DNA of 30,492 bases from Pseudomonadota bacterium. Its GTDB lineage: Bacteria > Pseudomonadota > Gammaproteobacteria > Burkholderiales > Burkholderiaceae_C. How positions within the stretch are numbered: position 1 is the stretch's first letter; each line of letters opens with the position of its first letter. The notes below the pieces were generated by a model. The model did not search any database and was not told where the DNA came from. It was given only the letters and a program-made list of their open reading frames with translations. Positions 22,260 through 30,445 of this stretch are shown piece after piece. Where the stretch lies: the NCBI GenBank assembly GCA_023422975.1, contig JAFAGF010000206.1, forward strand, positions 1 to 30,492, read 5' to 3'. The position numbers and the translations under genes were made by a program.

Positions 22260-23648
22260 TCACTCGTTGTCAGGATCTGCGGCCGCTACATCGGGCAGCA
22301 AGGGCGCTGCAGCCGCATCGTCAGCGGCTGCACTGGGCAGCTCTTGCACGGTGCGCAACCTGCGCTGGATGGCGCGGGTGCGCACATCCACTTGTTCAAA
22401 TTTTTTGGCTGCCGCATCAATCGATTTGCGGGTGGCTTCGACGACTTCGCCAAACTTGGCGAATTCGGTCTTCACTTGGCCCAGCACGCCCCATACCTCG
22501 GAAGAACGTTTTTCAATCGCCAAGGTTTTAAAACCCATCTGCAGACTGTTGAGCATGGCCGCCAAGTTGGCAGGGCCAGTAATGACCACGCGGCTGTCAT
22601 TTTGAACCGCTTCCACCAACCCTGGCCGCCGCATCACTTCTGCAAACAGCCCTTCGGAGGGCAGGTACATCACCGCAAAATCGGTGGTGAACGGTGGTGC
22701 CACATATTTGCCCGCAATTTTTTTGGCCTCGTTGCGGATGGAGCTTTCCAGCGCATTGCCCGCGCTGACAACGCCCAGTTTGTCCGCCGCGTCCAGCGCA
22801 TCTTGCAAGCGCTGGTAATGCTCCACAGGGTATTTCGCATCGATGGGCAGCCACACCGGGTGTTCCTCGTCGCGCCCCGGTAAACGGATGGCAAATTCCA
22901 CCAGCTCATCGCTGCCCGGCACGGTTTTCACGTTGCGTGCGTACTGCTCGGGGGTCAGCACATTGTCGATGATGCCGCCCAGTTGCACCTCGCCCCAGGT
23001 GCCGCGGGTTTTAACGTTGGTCATCACGCGTTTCAAGTCACCCACGCTGCTGGCCAGCGATTGCATCTCGCCCAGCCCTTTGTGTACCTGCTCCAGGCGA
23101 TCGCTGACCAGCTTGAATGATTCGCCCAAGCGCTGCTCCAGCGTGGCATGCAGCTTTTCATCGACGGTGCGGCGCATTTCCTCAAGTTTGGCCGCGTTGT
23201 CGGCCTGGATGGTGGCCAGCCGCTCATTGAGCGTGCCGCGCAGCTGCTCGGCCGTTTGATGACTGTCTTGGTTCAACCGCTGCAGCTGCAAAGCCAGCGC
23301 TTGCTGCAACTGGGCAAAATGCTGCTGCAGATCTTGCCGGCTGTGGCGCGCCTCCTGGCTTTGGCGCTGCATGTGGGTGTCCACCAACTCACGCAGACTG
23401 TCTGCGGCAGCCGTTTGGTTGTGACCCAGGCTGTGTACCAACCCCTGCACTTGCTGGCCCATGCTGCCCAGGGCACCGTCACTCTTGGCAACGGCCATCT
23501 GCGTCAGCTGCAGCGCACGCTCCAAGTGTTCCAGCCGCTCCAACAGATCAAGGTCAGCAGGCGCTGGCCGGGGCTTGAGCCAGTGCAGCACCTGCACGAC
23601 CAACACCAGCAGCAACCCACCCAGCAGTAGCCAAGACATCCAGTCCAC
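22260..23648 (-). CDS. rmuC: RmuC-family DNA recombination protein
   Basis: RmuC proteins restrain inversion-type recombination between short repeats and contain a nuclease-like core. The 462-aa chain has an N-terminal membrane anchor (WLLLGGLLLVLVVQVLHWL), a long coiled coil (about 35-170, Gln/Leu-rich heptads), and the conserved RmuC domain (about 190-400). The latter includes RGTWGEVQLGGIIDNVLTPEQYARN, LPIDAKYPVEHYQRL and VMYLPSEGLFAEVMR. I choose GTG 23648 because AAGGAG lies 5 nt upstream; ATG 23639 is a close alternative, and the open frame continues to 23687. The GTG and its ribosome site are 103 bp after the dehydrogenase gene, separated by a palindromic repeat. Confidence 0.9.
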   Translation of the reverse strand: MDWMSWLLLGGLLLVLVVQVLHWLKPRPAPADLDLLERLEHLERALQLTQMAVAKSDGALGSMGQQVQGLVHSLGHNQTAAADSLRELVDTHMQRQSQEARHSRQDLQQHFAQLQQALALQLQRLNQDSHQTAEQLRGTLNERLATIQADNAAKLEEMRRTVDEKLHATLEQRLGESFKLVSDRLEQVHKGLGEMQSLASSVGDLKRVMTNVKTRGTWGEVQLGGIIDNVLTPEQYARNVKTVPGSDELVEFAIRLPGRDEEHPVWLPIDAKYPVEHYQRLQDALDAADKLGVVSAGNALESSIRNEAKKIAGKYVAPPFTTDFAVMYLPSEGLFAEVMRRPGLVEAVQNDSRVVITGPANLAAMLNSLQMGFKTLAIEKRSSEVWGVLGQVKTEFAKFGEVVEATRKSIDAAAKKFEQVDVRTRAIQRRLRTVQELPSAAADDAAAAPLLPDVAAADPDNE

Positions 23649-23667
23649 ACAGGCTCCTTCAAAATAA

Positions 23668-23747
23668 ATAGCTTCCAGCGCTAGCAAATACTAGCTTTCA
23701 AAGATTTTTCTATTTGAAATCCTTTTAGAACAAGCGCAAGCAGCTAT
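23668..23747. repeat. Palindromic intergenic repeat element (~80 bp)
   Basis: ATAGCTTCCAGCGCTAG (23668-23684) faces the inverse AAGCGCAAGCAGCTAT (23732-23747), whose complement starts ATAGCTGCTTGCGCTT. The arms form an imperfect hairpin with an AT-rich centre. The left arm resembles 1410-1425 and 8294-8310. Confidence 0.55.
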
Positions 23748-23751
23748 GTTT

Positions 23752-24756
23752 TTATGCAGCCCAGCGCTGGGCTTTGGCCGCATCATCCGGCGTATTCACG
23801 GGGGTGAGTGGCTGCTTGCCACCCAGCACAGCGACCAGATTGTCGGCAGCCAACTGCGCCATCGCACGGCGTGTGGCAATGGTGGCACTGGCAATGTGCG
23901 GGGTGAGCACCACGTTGGGCACTGTCAACAGATCTGGGTGAACCTGGGGCTCGCCTTCAAACACATCCAGGCCCGCCGCCGCAATGCGCTGCGCTTTCAA
24001 GGCCTGGGCCAGCGCGGCATCGTCCACAATGCCACCGCGTGCAATATTGATGAGCGTGGCGGTGGGCTTCATCTGCGCCAGCTCGGCCGCGCCAATGGTG
24101 TGGCGGTTTTCGGGCGTAAACGGCAGTACCAGCACCACGTGGTCAGCCATCTTCAGCAGCGCTTCTTTGCTGACATATTCGGCCTTGCATTCGGCCTCCA
24201 GCTCAGCCGACAGGCGTGAGCGGTTGTGATAAACCACCTTCATGCCAAAGCCGTGGGCCCCACGCTTGGCAATGCCCTGACCAATACGGCCCATACCGAT
24301 AATGCCCAGCGTGCTGCCATGCACCTCAGCGCCGGCAAACAGGTCGTAGCGCCATTCTTTCCACAGACCCGCGCGCAGGTAGTGCTCGCTCTCGGTCACA
24401 CGGCGTGCTGTGGCCATCAGCAAGGCAAAGCCAAAGTCCGCCGTGGTTTCGGTCAGCACGTCGGGGGCGTTGGTGGCTTGCACACCTGCCGCCGTAATGG
24501 CGGGCACATCAAAGTTGTTGTACCCCACAGCCATATTGGCCACCACTTTGAGCTGCGGGCACGCAGCCAGCAACGTGCCATCAATACGCTGGCTGCCCGT
24601 GGTCAGCACACCGTCTTTGCCCTGCAGTTGCTGCGCCAGCTCCTGGGGCGACCAGACGATGTCGTCGGGATTGGCCTGTACCTCAAAGTGCTGCTGCAAA
24701 AACGCCACCACTTCAGCAGGAATGGCACGTGCGATCAAGATGCTCGGTTTACGCAT
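23752..24756 (-). CDS. D-isomer-specific 2-hydroxyacid dehydrogenase (GhrB/2-ketogluconate reductase type)
   Basis: NAD(P)H-dependent oxidoreductase acting on 2-oxo/2-hydroxyacids such as glyoxylate, hydroxypyruvate or 2-ketogluconate. The 334-aa chain has the Rossmann motif GMGRIG (154-159), and the catalytic trio Arg240 (NIARGGIVDD), Glu269 (DVFEGEP) and His287 (LTPHIAS). Active-site loop VGYNNFDV (78-84) and NAPDVLTETTADF (96-108) are typical of the GRHPR/GhrB clade. Following the Rossmann motif, NRS (178-180) at the end of the second strand suggests NADPH preference. It is the third member of the pncB-nhaD-dehydrogenase set, starting 4 nt after the nhaD stop. Confidence 0.9.
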   Translation of the reverse strand: MRKPSILIARAIPAEVVAFLQQHFEVQANPDDIVWSPQELAQQLQGKDGVLTTGSQRIDGTLLAACPQLKVVANMAVGYNNFDVPAITAAGVQATNAPDVLTETTADFGFALLMATARRVTESEHYLRAGLWKEWRYDLFAGAEVHGSTLGIIGMGRIGQGIAKRGAHGFGMKVVYHNRSRLSAELEAECKAEYVSKEALLKMADHVVLVLPFTPENRHTIGAAELAQMKPTATLINIARGGIVDDAALAQALKAQRIAAAGLDVFEGEPQVHPDLLTVPNVVLTPHIASATIATRRAMAQLAADNLVAVLGGKQPLTPVNTPDDAAKAQRWAA

Positions 24757-24760
24757 AGCT

Positions 24761-26173
24761 TTAGAACCAAATGAATGTCATCACCACAAACAACGGCACC
24801 AAGATGCCGACCGACCACAGCATGTAGCCAAAGAAGCTGGGCATGGCCACACCGCGGTCTTCCGCAATGGCCTTGACCATCAAATTCGGCGCATTGCCGA
24901 TGTAAGAGTTGGCCCCCATGAACACAGCGCCCGCAGAAATGGCTACCAGCGTTGGCGCCAAGGCCGTCATCAGCACCGCAGGATCACCGCCTGCCGTGTT
25001 GAAGAACACCAGGTAAGTCGGCGCGTTATCCAGGAAGGAAGACAGGGTGCCTGTAGCCCAGAAGTACATCGCAATATTGGGCGAGCCGTCGGGGTTGGTC
25101 ACCGCGCGCACCACAGCCCCAAACGGGCCATCCACGCCCGCCTTGAGCATGGCAATCACGGGAATGATGGTCAGGAAAATACCGGCAAACAGCTTGGCCA
25201 CCTCTTGCATGGGCCCCCAGCCAAACTGGTTGTTGGCGTGCACCAGTTTGGGCGTCAGCACCAAAGACAGCACAGCTACCACGATCAGGCCAACGTCACG
25301 CACCACACCGGGCAGCCCCACCTCCGTGCCTGCAATATTGAAGGCCACATCCGACTTCCACATGCCACTCAGCAGCACCAGGCCCACCACCACGGCCAGC
25401 CAGAAAAAGTTGAGCTTGCCATCAAATCCGATGGCCTCACGGGCCTGATCACTTTGCACAGCGGGCAGCTGGTTGTCGTCGTTCTTGCTCAGCCACGTGT
25501 CCAGCACAAAGAACATAGCCAGCAGCACGCCCACCAAGAACAGGGCCTGCGGCCAGATGTGCAGCAGCGTCCAACTGAAATCCACCCCCTTCAAAAAGCC
25601 CAGAAACAGCGGCGGATCACCCAGCGGGGTGAGCGAGCCTCCGGCGTTGGAGACGATGAAGATAAAAAACACCACAATGTGCACCACCTTGCTGCGGTGT
25701 GCATTGGCACGAATCAGCGGCCGAATCAGCAGCATGGAAGCGCCCGTGGTGCCCATAAAGCTGGCCAGCACCGCACCAATGGCCAAGATGGCGGTGTTCA
25801 GCACGGGGGTGCCCGTCAAACTGCCGCGAATGTAAATACCGCCCGCCACCACATACAAGGCCGTGAGCAAAATCACAAAAGGCAAATACTCTGCCAGCAA
25901 GGCGTGCACAAAGTTGGCAACAGCGACGCCCATGCCATAAAACAGCACCAGCGGAATCAAAAAGGCCAGCGCCCAAGCTGCAGTGACTTTGCCAAAATGG
26001 TGATGCCAGAAATTGGGCGCGACCAAAGGCATCAGCGCAATCGACAACAACAACCCCGCAAATGGAATGGCCCAGGCCAGCCCCAGGCTTGCACCATTCA
26101 GTTCTGCGGCTTGCGCCAAAGCGGGCAGCGTGGCCAACAGGCCGGTCATCGCTGCAAATCGCACCATCTTCAT
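24761..26173 (-). CDS. nhaD: NhaD-type Na+/H+ antiporter (ion transporter superfamily)
   Basis: A 470-aa inner-membrane protein with a cleavable-looking N-terminus (about 1-22, ending AQA) and about 12 helices. Conserved features of the NhaD/ArsB-like group include [50 protein letters not shown] (ion-site unwound helix) and [12 protein letters not shown] plus [20 protein letters not shown] in the second repeat. It exports Na+ (or Li+) in exchange for protons. It could also be a CitM-like carrier (PF16980), but the NhaD signature fits better. It overlaps pncB by ATGA and lies 4 nt ahead of the dehydrogenase. Confidence 0.8.
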   Translation of the reverse strand: MKMVRFAAMTGLLATLPALAQAAELNGASLGLAWAIPFAGLLLSIALMPLVAPNFWHHHFGKVTAAWALAFLIPLVLFYGMGVAVANFVHALLAEYLPFVILLTALYVVAGGIYIRGSLTGTPVLNTAILAIGAVLASFMGTTGASMLLIRPLIRANAHRSKVVHIVVFFIFIVSNAGGSLTPLGDPPLFLGFLKGVDFSWTLLHIWPQALFLVGVLLAMFFVLDTWLSKNDDNQLPAVQSDQAREAIGFDGKLNFFWLAVVVGLVLLSGMWKSDVAFNIAGTEVGLPGVVRDVGLIVVAVLSLVLTPKLVHANNQFGWGPMQEVAKLFAGIFLTIIPVIAMLKAGVDGPFGAVVRAVTNPDGSPNIAMYFWATGTLSSFLDNAPTYLVFFNTAGGDPAVLMTALAPTLVAISAGAVFMGANSYIGNAPNLMVKAIAEDRGVAMPSFFGYMLWSVGILVPLFVVMTFIWF

Positions 26174-27384
26174 GCAGTAGTCTCCTCTGGAATCTCAAAC
26201 ACCTGGCGCAAATACGCCAGGTACTTTTTATCGTCACACATGCTCTTGCCGGGTGTATCCGAGAGCTTGGCCACCGGCTGGTCATTGCAGCGCGTCATTT
26301 TGATCACGACTTGCAAGGGCTCATAGCCCAAGTCATTGGTCAAATTGGTGCCAATGCCAAATGCCAGCTGGCAACGGCCGTGAAAACGCTGGTACAGCGC
26401 AATCGTTTTAGGGATGGTGAGCGCATCGCTAAAAATCAAAGTCTTGTTCAAAGGATCCACGCGGTTGGCGCGGTAATGCTCCAGCATGCGCTCGCCCCAG
26501 GCAAACGGGTCTCCGCTGTCATGGCGTGCGCCATCAAACAGTTTGCAAAAATACAGATCAAAGTCGCGCAGGAAGGCACTCATGCCGTACACATCGGACA
26601 AGGCAATGCCCAAATCCCCCCGGTACTCTTTGGCCCAAGACTCCAGGCCAAATATTTGACTGTCACGCAGGCGTGGCCCCAAGGCTTGGCAGGCTTGCAA
26701 AAACTCATGCGCCATGGTGCCCAGCGGCGTAATCCCCAAGCGCATGGCATATAGCACATTGCTGGTGCCCGCAAACTGCCCAGGCCCGTGCCCTGGTGCC
26801 GGGCGTTTGTTGCCCGTACCCAGTTTGGCGCACAGCACACGCAAGACCTCTTCATGCCACGCCCGGCTAAAGCGGCGGCGCGTGCCATAGTCTGCAATCT
26901 TGAGGCCCTCTAGCGTATCGCCACGCAGCAGCTGAATTTTCTCTTCCAGACGGCGGCGCCCTTCCAGAAAATCAGGCACCGGCTGGGTATTGCGGAAATA
27001 CACCTCGTTGACGATAGCCAGCACCGGAATTTCAAAAGGAATCACGTGCAGCCACGGGCCTTGAATGGCGATGTCGATCTCGCCGTTTTCCAGCGCCGTG
27101 ATGGTGATGTATTTTTCGTTGAGCTTGAACAGGCTCAGAAAATCTACAAAATCACTTTTGATAAAGCGCAGCGAGCGCAGATATTCCAACTCTGCAGGTT
27201 GAAACTGCAGCTGACACAGTGCGCGAATCTCTTCACGAATTTCATGCACAAAAGGGGCCAAGCGCACACCAGGGTTGCGGCATTTGAAACGGTATTCCAC
27301 CTGCGCACCCGGAAACTGGTGCAGCACCGCCTGCATCATGGTGAACTTGTACAGGTCGGTATCCAACAAACTGGTAATGATCAT
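26170..27384 (-). CDS. pncB: Nicotinate phosphoribosyltransferase
   Basis: PncB joins nicotinate and PRPP to form nicotinate mononucleotide, the Preiss-Handler step of NAD salvage, in the cytosol. The 404-aa chain contains the family start [15 protein letters not shown] (6-20), [11 protein letters not shown] (163-173), and the phosphorylated histidine in GTMAHEFLQ (His226), as in E. coli His220. It also has DSGDPF for the phosphoribosyl site. I use ATG 27384, where homologues begin; a longer open frame reaches 27438. The stop overlaps the nhaD start. Confidence 0.95.
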   Translation of the reverse strand: MIITSLLDTDLYKFTMMQAVLHQFPGAQVEYRFKCRNPGVRLAPFVHEIREEIRALCQLQFQPAELEYLRSLRFIKSDFVDFLSLFKLNEKYITITALENGEIDIAIQGPWLHVIPFEIPVLAIVNEVYFRNTQPVPDFLEGRRRLEEKIQLLRGDTLEGLKIADYGTRRRFSRAWHEEVLRVLCAKLGTGNKRPAPGHGPGQFAGTSNVLYAMRLGITPLGTMAHEFLQACQALGPRLRDSQIFGLESWAKEYRGDLGIALSDVYGMSAFLRDFDLYFCKLFDGARHDSGDPFAWGERMLEHYRANRVDPLNKTLIFSDALTIPKTIALYQRFHGRCQLAFGIGTNLTNDLGYEPLQVVIKMTRCNDQPVAKLSDTPGKSMCDDKKYLAYLRQVFEIPEETTA

Positions 27385-27493
27385 GGCAGGCAAGCGGGGG
27401 CGAAAGTCACAGTGTAGGCCAATCTGCGCACACTGCACCGCAAGCTTTCAGCATGAAAACCTATTCACCTCGTTGGTATGCAAGCGCTAGGCG

Positions 27494-27979
27494 CTATGAA
27501 AAATCTTCCGACCGGACAGGGATTTGCAGCGGCGCGAGCGCAGTGCGCAAATCTGCAGGCAAAACGCAGGGCCGGCGCGTGATCTTGTCTACATAGACGT
27601 GCACAAAATGCCCTGCCGCAGCGCACATCGCCTCCCCCTGAGCAAACAAGCCAATTTCGTAGCGCACACTGCTACTTCCGAGTTTGGCCACACGTATGCC
27701 GGCCTGTACAGTTTGCGGAAATGCCAGCGGTGCAAAGTAATTGCACTGGGTTTCGATCACCAAGCCAATCGTTGCGCCGTGGTGAATGTCCAAAGCGCCT
27801 TGCTCAATCAGATAGGCATTCACCGCCGTGTCAAACCAGCTGTAGTACACAACATTGTTCACGTGGCCATACACATCGTTGTCGGACCAACGCGTGGGAA
27901 TGTCTCGAAAAACACGGAATGCACTGCGTGGCTGTGGCGCAGGCCGGGAAGCGGAAACTGATTGGGGTGCTGTGGTCAT
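27494..27979 (-). CDS. Acyl-CoA thioesterase, YbgC/4HBT hotdog-fold family
   Basis: The 161-aa hotdog-fold enzyme hydrolyses acyl-CoA thioesters. The active-site motif [12 protein letters not shown] is at residues 31-42, with the conserved Asp near 35 and HVNN start of the long helix, and EIGLF..GE in the following strands. The N-terminal ~20 residues are Ser/Pro/Ala-rich and unstructured. ATG 27979 is preferred over the TTG at 28024 that the open frame reaches. The substrate cannot be set: YbgC-type, 4-hydroxybenzoyl-CoA-type or short-chain acyl-CoA are all possible. It lies 109 bp upstream of pncB on the same strand and may share its transcript. Confidence 0.85.
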   Translation of the reverse strand: MTTAPQSVSASRPAPQPRSAFRVFRDIPTRWSDNDVYGHVNNVVYYSWFDTAVNAYLIEQGALDIHHGATIGLVIETQCNYFAPLAFPQTVQAGIRVAKLGSSSVRYEIGLFAQGEAMCAAAGHFVHVYVDKITRRPCVLPADLRTALAPLQIPVRSEDFS

Positions 27980-28157
27980 AGCATGCGATTGTGTGATGTG
28001 ACGCGCACGCACGCATTCCTCCAAGTGACAGCGTAGGTGACGCGCGACATTGCACTCAGCGATGCCATTGGCGCAGCACGCCTACCGTTCGTCGTGTTTC
28101 TCGTTTTTTTTGCTGCAGCGCACAAAAATCACTTGCACCAAATTGAGGCTTGTTGAA

Positions 28158-28213
28158 AAATAGCCTCCATGCTGCGCTGCAACATAGCGTTTGACAGGAT
28201 GCAGCTGCTATTT
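28158..28213. repeat. Imperfect inverted repeat in the phasin promoter region
   Basis: AAATAGC (28158-28164) and GCTATTT (28207-28213) are inverse complements, with TGC/GCA continuing inward. The centre contains a perfect TTGACA (28191-28196), but no matching -10 box 16-18 bp on. The region is just ahead of the phasin ribosome site. Confidence 0.3.
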
Positions 28214-28246
28214 CGACCCTCCCCTTTTTTATTGATGGAGCACACC

Positions 28247-28798
28247 ATGGCACTGACACCTGAACAAATCACCGCAGCACACAAAGCCAACATCGAAACC
28301 TTGTTCGGCCTGACCACCAAAGCCTTTGAAGGCGTGGAGAAAATTGTCGAGCTGAACGTTGCAGCGTCGCGCGCAGCTTTGGCTGAAGCAGCCTCGCACA
28401 GCCAAGCCCTGCTGAACGTGAAAGATGCACAGGAGCTACTGGCCCTGCAAAGCAGCTTTTTCCAGCCTTTGGCTGAAAAAACCGCTGCCTACAACCGCCA
28501 CCTCTACAACATCGCCACTAGCACCTCTGCAGAAGTCACCAAGGCGTTGGAATCCAAGGCTGGCGAATTTCAGCAAGGCTTTAACAGCTTGGTCGAATCG
28601 ACCGCCAAAAATGCACCTGCAGGCTCTGAAACAGCTGTTGCCGTCATGAAAAGCGCTGTCTCTGCAGCCAACAATGCATTTGAAAGTGTGCAAAAGGCCG
28701 TCAAGCAAGCTTCTGACTTGGCAGAAGCCAACCTGAAAGCAGTCACCACAACCGCAGCAGCTGCTGCACAGGCACCTGCCGCCCGCACCAAAGCCTGA
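28247..28798 (+). CDS. phaP: Phasin (polyhydroxyalkanoate granule-associated protein)
   Basis: PhaP coats polyhydroxyalkanoate storage granules and limits coalescence. The 183-aa protein is all-helical, with the phasin_2 pattern: [40 protein letters not shown] at the N-terminus, [34 protein letters not shown] in the middle, and an Ala-rich amphipathic tail. There is no signal or membrane segment. GGAG lies 6 nt before ATG 28247, which decides this start over ATG 28235. Codon use is highly biased, consistent with strong expression. Its presence means this organism makes PHA. No terminator follows immediately; the nearest is at 28929-28957. Confidence 0.95.
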   Translation: MALTPEQITAAHKANIETLFGLTTKAFEGVEKIVELNVAASRAALAEAASHSQALLNVKDAQELLALQSSFFQPLAEKTAAYNRHLYNIATSTSAEVTKALESKAGEFQQGFNSLVESTAKNAPAGSETAVAVMKSAVSAANNAFESVQKAVKQASDLAEANLKAVTTTAAAAAQAPAARTKA

Positions 28799-28823
28799 CT
28801 TTTTACGGCTTTTGGTTGCAAAC

Positions 28824-28852
28824 TAGACAAAGTCTAGGGTTTACCCTAAAAT
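28824..28852 (+). promoter_or_regulatory. Predicted sigma-70 promoter downstream of phasin
   Basis: TAGACA (28824-28829) and TAAAAT (28847-28852) are separated by exactly 17 bp and each matches five of six consensus positions. The palindrome TAGGGTTTACCCTA (28835-28848) sits in the spacer, a repressor-type position. The overlapping inverted repeat CTAGAC/GTCTAG is at 28823-28837. Transcription would begin near 28859. Confidence 0.45.
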
Positions 28853-28858
28853 ACACAC

Positions 28859-28958
28859 ATCGATCAGTTTTCTGATCTCCAGTTGTCTCCTTGGATCCTC
28901 TTGAAACCCCCGTTTCTTGGATCCTTTTAAACCCGGTTTTATCACCGGGTTTTTTTTC
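28859..28958 (+). ncRNA. Candidate ~100-nt small RNA between phasin and the SDR gene
   Basis: A promoter-like pair at 28824-28852 and an intrinsic terminator at 28929-28957 enclose about 100 nt with no plausible ORF. Its 5' end would fold GATCAG (28862-28867) with CTGATC (28872-28877). The middle repeats TTGGATCCT twice (28892-28900 and 28916-28924 approximately). This could be an independent sRNA or only the terminated 3' UTR of phasin. Low certainty. Confidence 0.3.
28929..28957 (+). terminator. Intrinsic terminator between phasin and the SDR gene
   Basis: AAACCCGG (28929-28936) pairs with CCGGGTTT (28945-28952) around an 8-nt loop, and the T-run runs to 28957. Strong, plus strand. Confidence 0.9.
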
Positions 28959-29008
28959 GCCTATACATCCTCTGCACGTATGGCATTACCACGTGACTCC
29001 TCTCATAA

Positions 29009-29024
29009 TTGACGTTTACGTCAA
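29009..29024. promoter_or_regulatory. Perfect 16-bp palindrome before the SDR gene (candidate LiuR-type operator)
   Basis: TTGACGTTTACGTCAA is two inverted 7-bp halves with a TT centre, 20-36 bp before the ATG. It also supplies a TTGAC-like element. From memory it resembles sites of the MerR-family regulator LiuR, which controls branched-chain amino acid and acyl-CoA degradation genes in proteobacteria. That fits the downstream 3-hydroxyacyl-CoA-type dehydrogenase. Confidence 0.5.
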
Positions 29025-29044
29025 CAACAATCAAGGAGCACCAC

Positions 29045-29803
29045 ATGGACATTCAAGGCAAAGTTTTTATCGTCACCGGCGGAGCATCGGGTTTGGGCGA
29101 AGGCACAGCCCGTATGCTGGCTGCACATGGCGCCACCGTTGTGATTGCAGATATGCAAGCAGACAAAGGCCAAGCAGTTGCCCGCGAGCTTGGAGCAACC
29201 TTTGTGAAATGCGACGTTAGCAGCGAAACAGATGCCCAAACCGCCGTGCAGCAAGCCACTACGCTCGGCAAACTCATGGGACTGGTGAACTGCGCAGGGA
29301 TTGCTCCTGCAGAGAAAACCGTGGGCAAAAATGGGGCACACAGCCTAGCGATTTTCCAGAAAGTTGTTCAAGTCAACCTGATTGGCAGCTTCAACATGAT
29401 TCGCCTGGCCGCCGAAGCCATGAGCAAAAATGAACCTGAGTCGACCGGCGAGCGTGGCATCATCATTTCGACCGCCAGTGTCGCCGCCTACGATGGACAA
29501 ATTGGCCAAGCCGCTTACGCAGCCTCCAAGGGCGGTATTGTGGGCATGACCTTACCGATTGCGCGCGATCTTGCACGCAACGGCATCCGCAACATGACGA
29601 TTGCCCCCGGAATTTTTGGCACTCCGATGCTCTTTGGAATGCCCCAAGAAGTGCAAGATGCCTTGGCCGCAGGCGTACCGTTTCCCAGCCGCCTTGGCAC
29701 ACCTCAAGACTACGCCAAACTTGCCAAACACATTATTGAAAATGACATGCTCAACGGTGAGGTAATCCGCCTAGATGGCGCCATCCGTTTAGCCCCGAAA
29801 TAA
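29045..29803 (+). CDS. SDR-family 3-hydroxyacyl-CoA dehydrogenase (type 2-like)
   Basis: Short-chain NAD-dependent dehydrogenase, 252 aa. The cofactor site is GGASGLG (12-18) with Asp36 after the second strand, indicating NAD+, followed by NCAG (82-85). Catalytic tetrad: Asn111, Ser145, Tyr158, Lys162 (YAASK). The pattern [21 protein letters not shown] and [30 protein letters not shown] is that of the HSD17B10-like type 2 3-hydroxyacyl-CoA (3-hydroxy-2-methylbutyryl-CoA) dehydrogenases of isoleucine and fatty-acid breakdown, so I favour that over FabG. AAGGAG lies 7 nt before ATG 29045, overruling a longer TTG frame from 29009. It appears monocistronic, with its own operator and terminator. 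Confidence 0.9.
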   Translation: MDIQGKVFIVTGGASGLGEGTARMLAAHGATVVIADMQADKGQAVARELGATFVKCDVSSETDAQTAVQQATTLGKLMGLVNCAGIAPAEKTVGKNGAHSLAIFQKVVQVNLIGSFNMIRLAAEAMSKNEPESTGERGIIISTASVAAYDGQIGQAAYAASKGGIVGMTLPIARDLARNGIRNMTIAPGIFGTPMLFGMPQEVQDALAAGVPFPSRLGTPQDYAKLAKHIIENDMLNGEVIRLDGAIRLAPK

Positions 29804-29829
29804 TGAAAGCAATTAAAGCCACACAGTAA

Positions 29830-29852
29830 AAAACCGCCTCGAGGGCGGTTTT
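29830..29852 (+). terminator. Intrinsic terminator after the SDR gene
   Basis: AAAACCGCC (29830-29838) pairs with GGCGGTTTT (29844-29852) around TCGAG, 27 bp past the stop. Confidence 0.85.
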
Positions 29853-29881
29853 ACTTTGCGTATACCAAGACTAGAAAAAAG

Positions 29882-29916
29882 AAAAATCCGCATTAACGTA
29901 ATGCTAATGCGGATTT
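29882..29916 (-). terminator. Terminator of the minus-strand tRNA array
   Basis: AAATCCGCATTA (29884-29895) pairs with TAATGCGGATTT (29905-29916) around a 9-nt loop. On the minus strand the stem ends in TTTTT (29886-29882), just 3' of the last tRNA-Asp. Confidence 0.85.
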
Positions 29917-29922
29917 ATTATT

Positions 29923-29999
29923 TGGCGGAGTGGACGGGACTCGAACCCGCGACCCCCGGCGTGACAGGCCGGTATTCTAACCAACTGAACTACCACTCC
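29923..29999 (-). tRNA. tRNA-Asp (anticodon GUC), copy 1
   Basis: A 77-nt cloverleaf with encoded CCA. The acceptor GGAGTGG pairs with CCACTCC, with discriminator G and anticodon loop CTGTCAC giving GTC. It is the last gene of the array in transcription order and identical to copy 2. Confidence 0.95.
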
Positions 30000-30047
30000 T
30001 GGCAGAAAGCTTTGCTAGCTTTTTCAAAGCATCAAGCGCCTCAAACT

Positions 30048-30123
30048 TGGCGACCCTACGGGGATTCGAACCCCGGTACCCACCGTGAAAGGGTGGTGTC
30101 CTAGGCCTCTAGACGATAGGGTC
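30048..30123 (-). tRNA. tRNA-Glu (anticodon UUC), copy 1
   Basis: A 76-nt cloverleaf with CCA; acceptor GACCCTA/TAGGGTC, anticodon loop CTTTCAC giving TTC. The 48-bp spacer to tRNA-Asp contains a small AAAGCT/AGCTTT hairpin that may guide processing. Confidence 0.95.
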
Positions 30124-30160
30124 AAAACCTAAGAACCGATTTCTCGCTTCCGAAAATCTT

Positions 30161-30236
<76 letters not shown>

Positions 30237-30244
30237 AAAGGAAC

Positions 30245-30321
30245 TGGCGGAGTGGACGGGACTCGAACCCGCGACCCCCGGCGTGACAGGCCGGTATTCT
30301 AACCAACTGAACTACCACTCC
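30245..30321 (-). tRNA. tRNA-Asp (anticodon GUC), copy 2
   Basis: Identical in sequence to the copy at 29923-29999, offset by 322 bp, with encoded CCA. Confidence 0.95.
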
Positions 30322-30369
30322 TGGCAGGAAGCTTTGCTAGCTTTTAACAAGCATCAAGCGCTTCAAACT

Positions 30370-30445
30370 TGGCGACCCTACGGGGATTCGAACCCCGGTA
30401 CCCACCGTGAAAGGGTGGTGTCCTAGGCCTCTAGACGATAGGGTC
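30370..30445 (-). tRNA. tRNA-Glu (anticodon UUC), copy 2
   Basis: Identical to the copy at 30048-30123. It is the first tRNA of the visible array; its promoter would lie in or beyond 30446-30492. Confidence 0.95.

Noticed and set aside
24410..26326. Long 638-codon plus-strand open frame
   Set aside because: It is antisense to the dehydrogenase and nhaD genes, is very rich in His/Gln/Arg, has no domain or ribosome site, and is explained by the codon bias of the opposite strand.
28191..28219. Phasin promoter from the perfect TTGACA at 28191
   Set aside because: No acceptable -10 box lies 16-18 bp downstream, so I did not call a promoter there.
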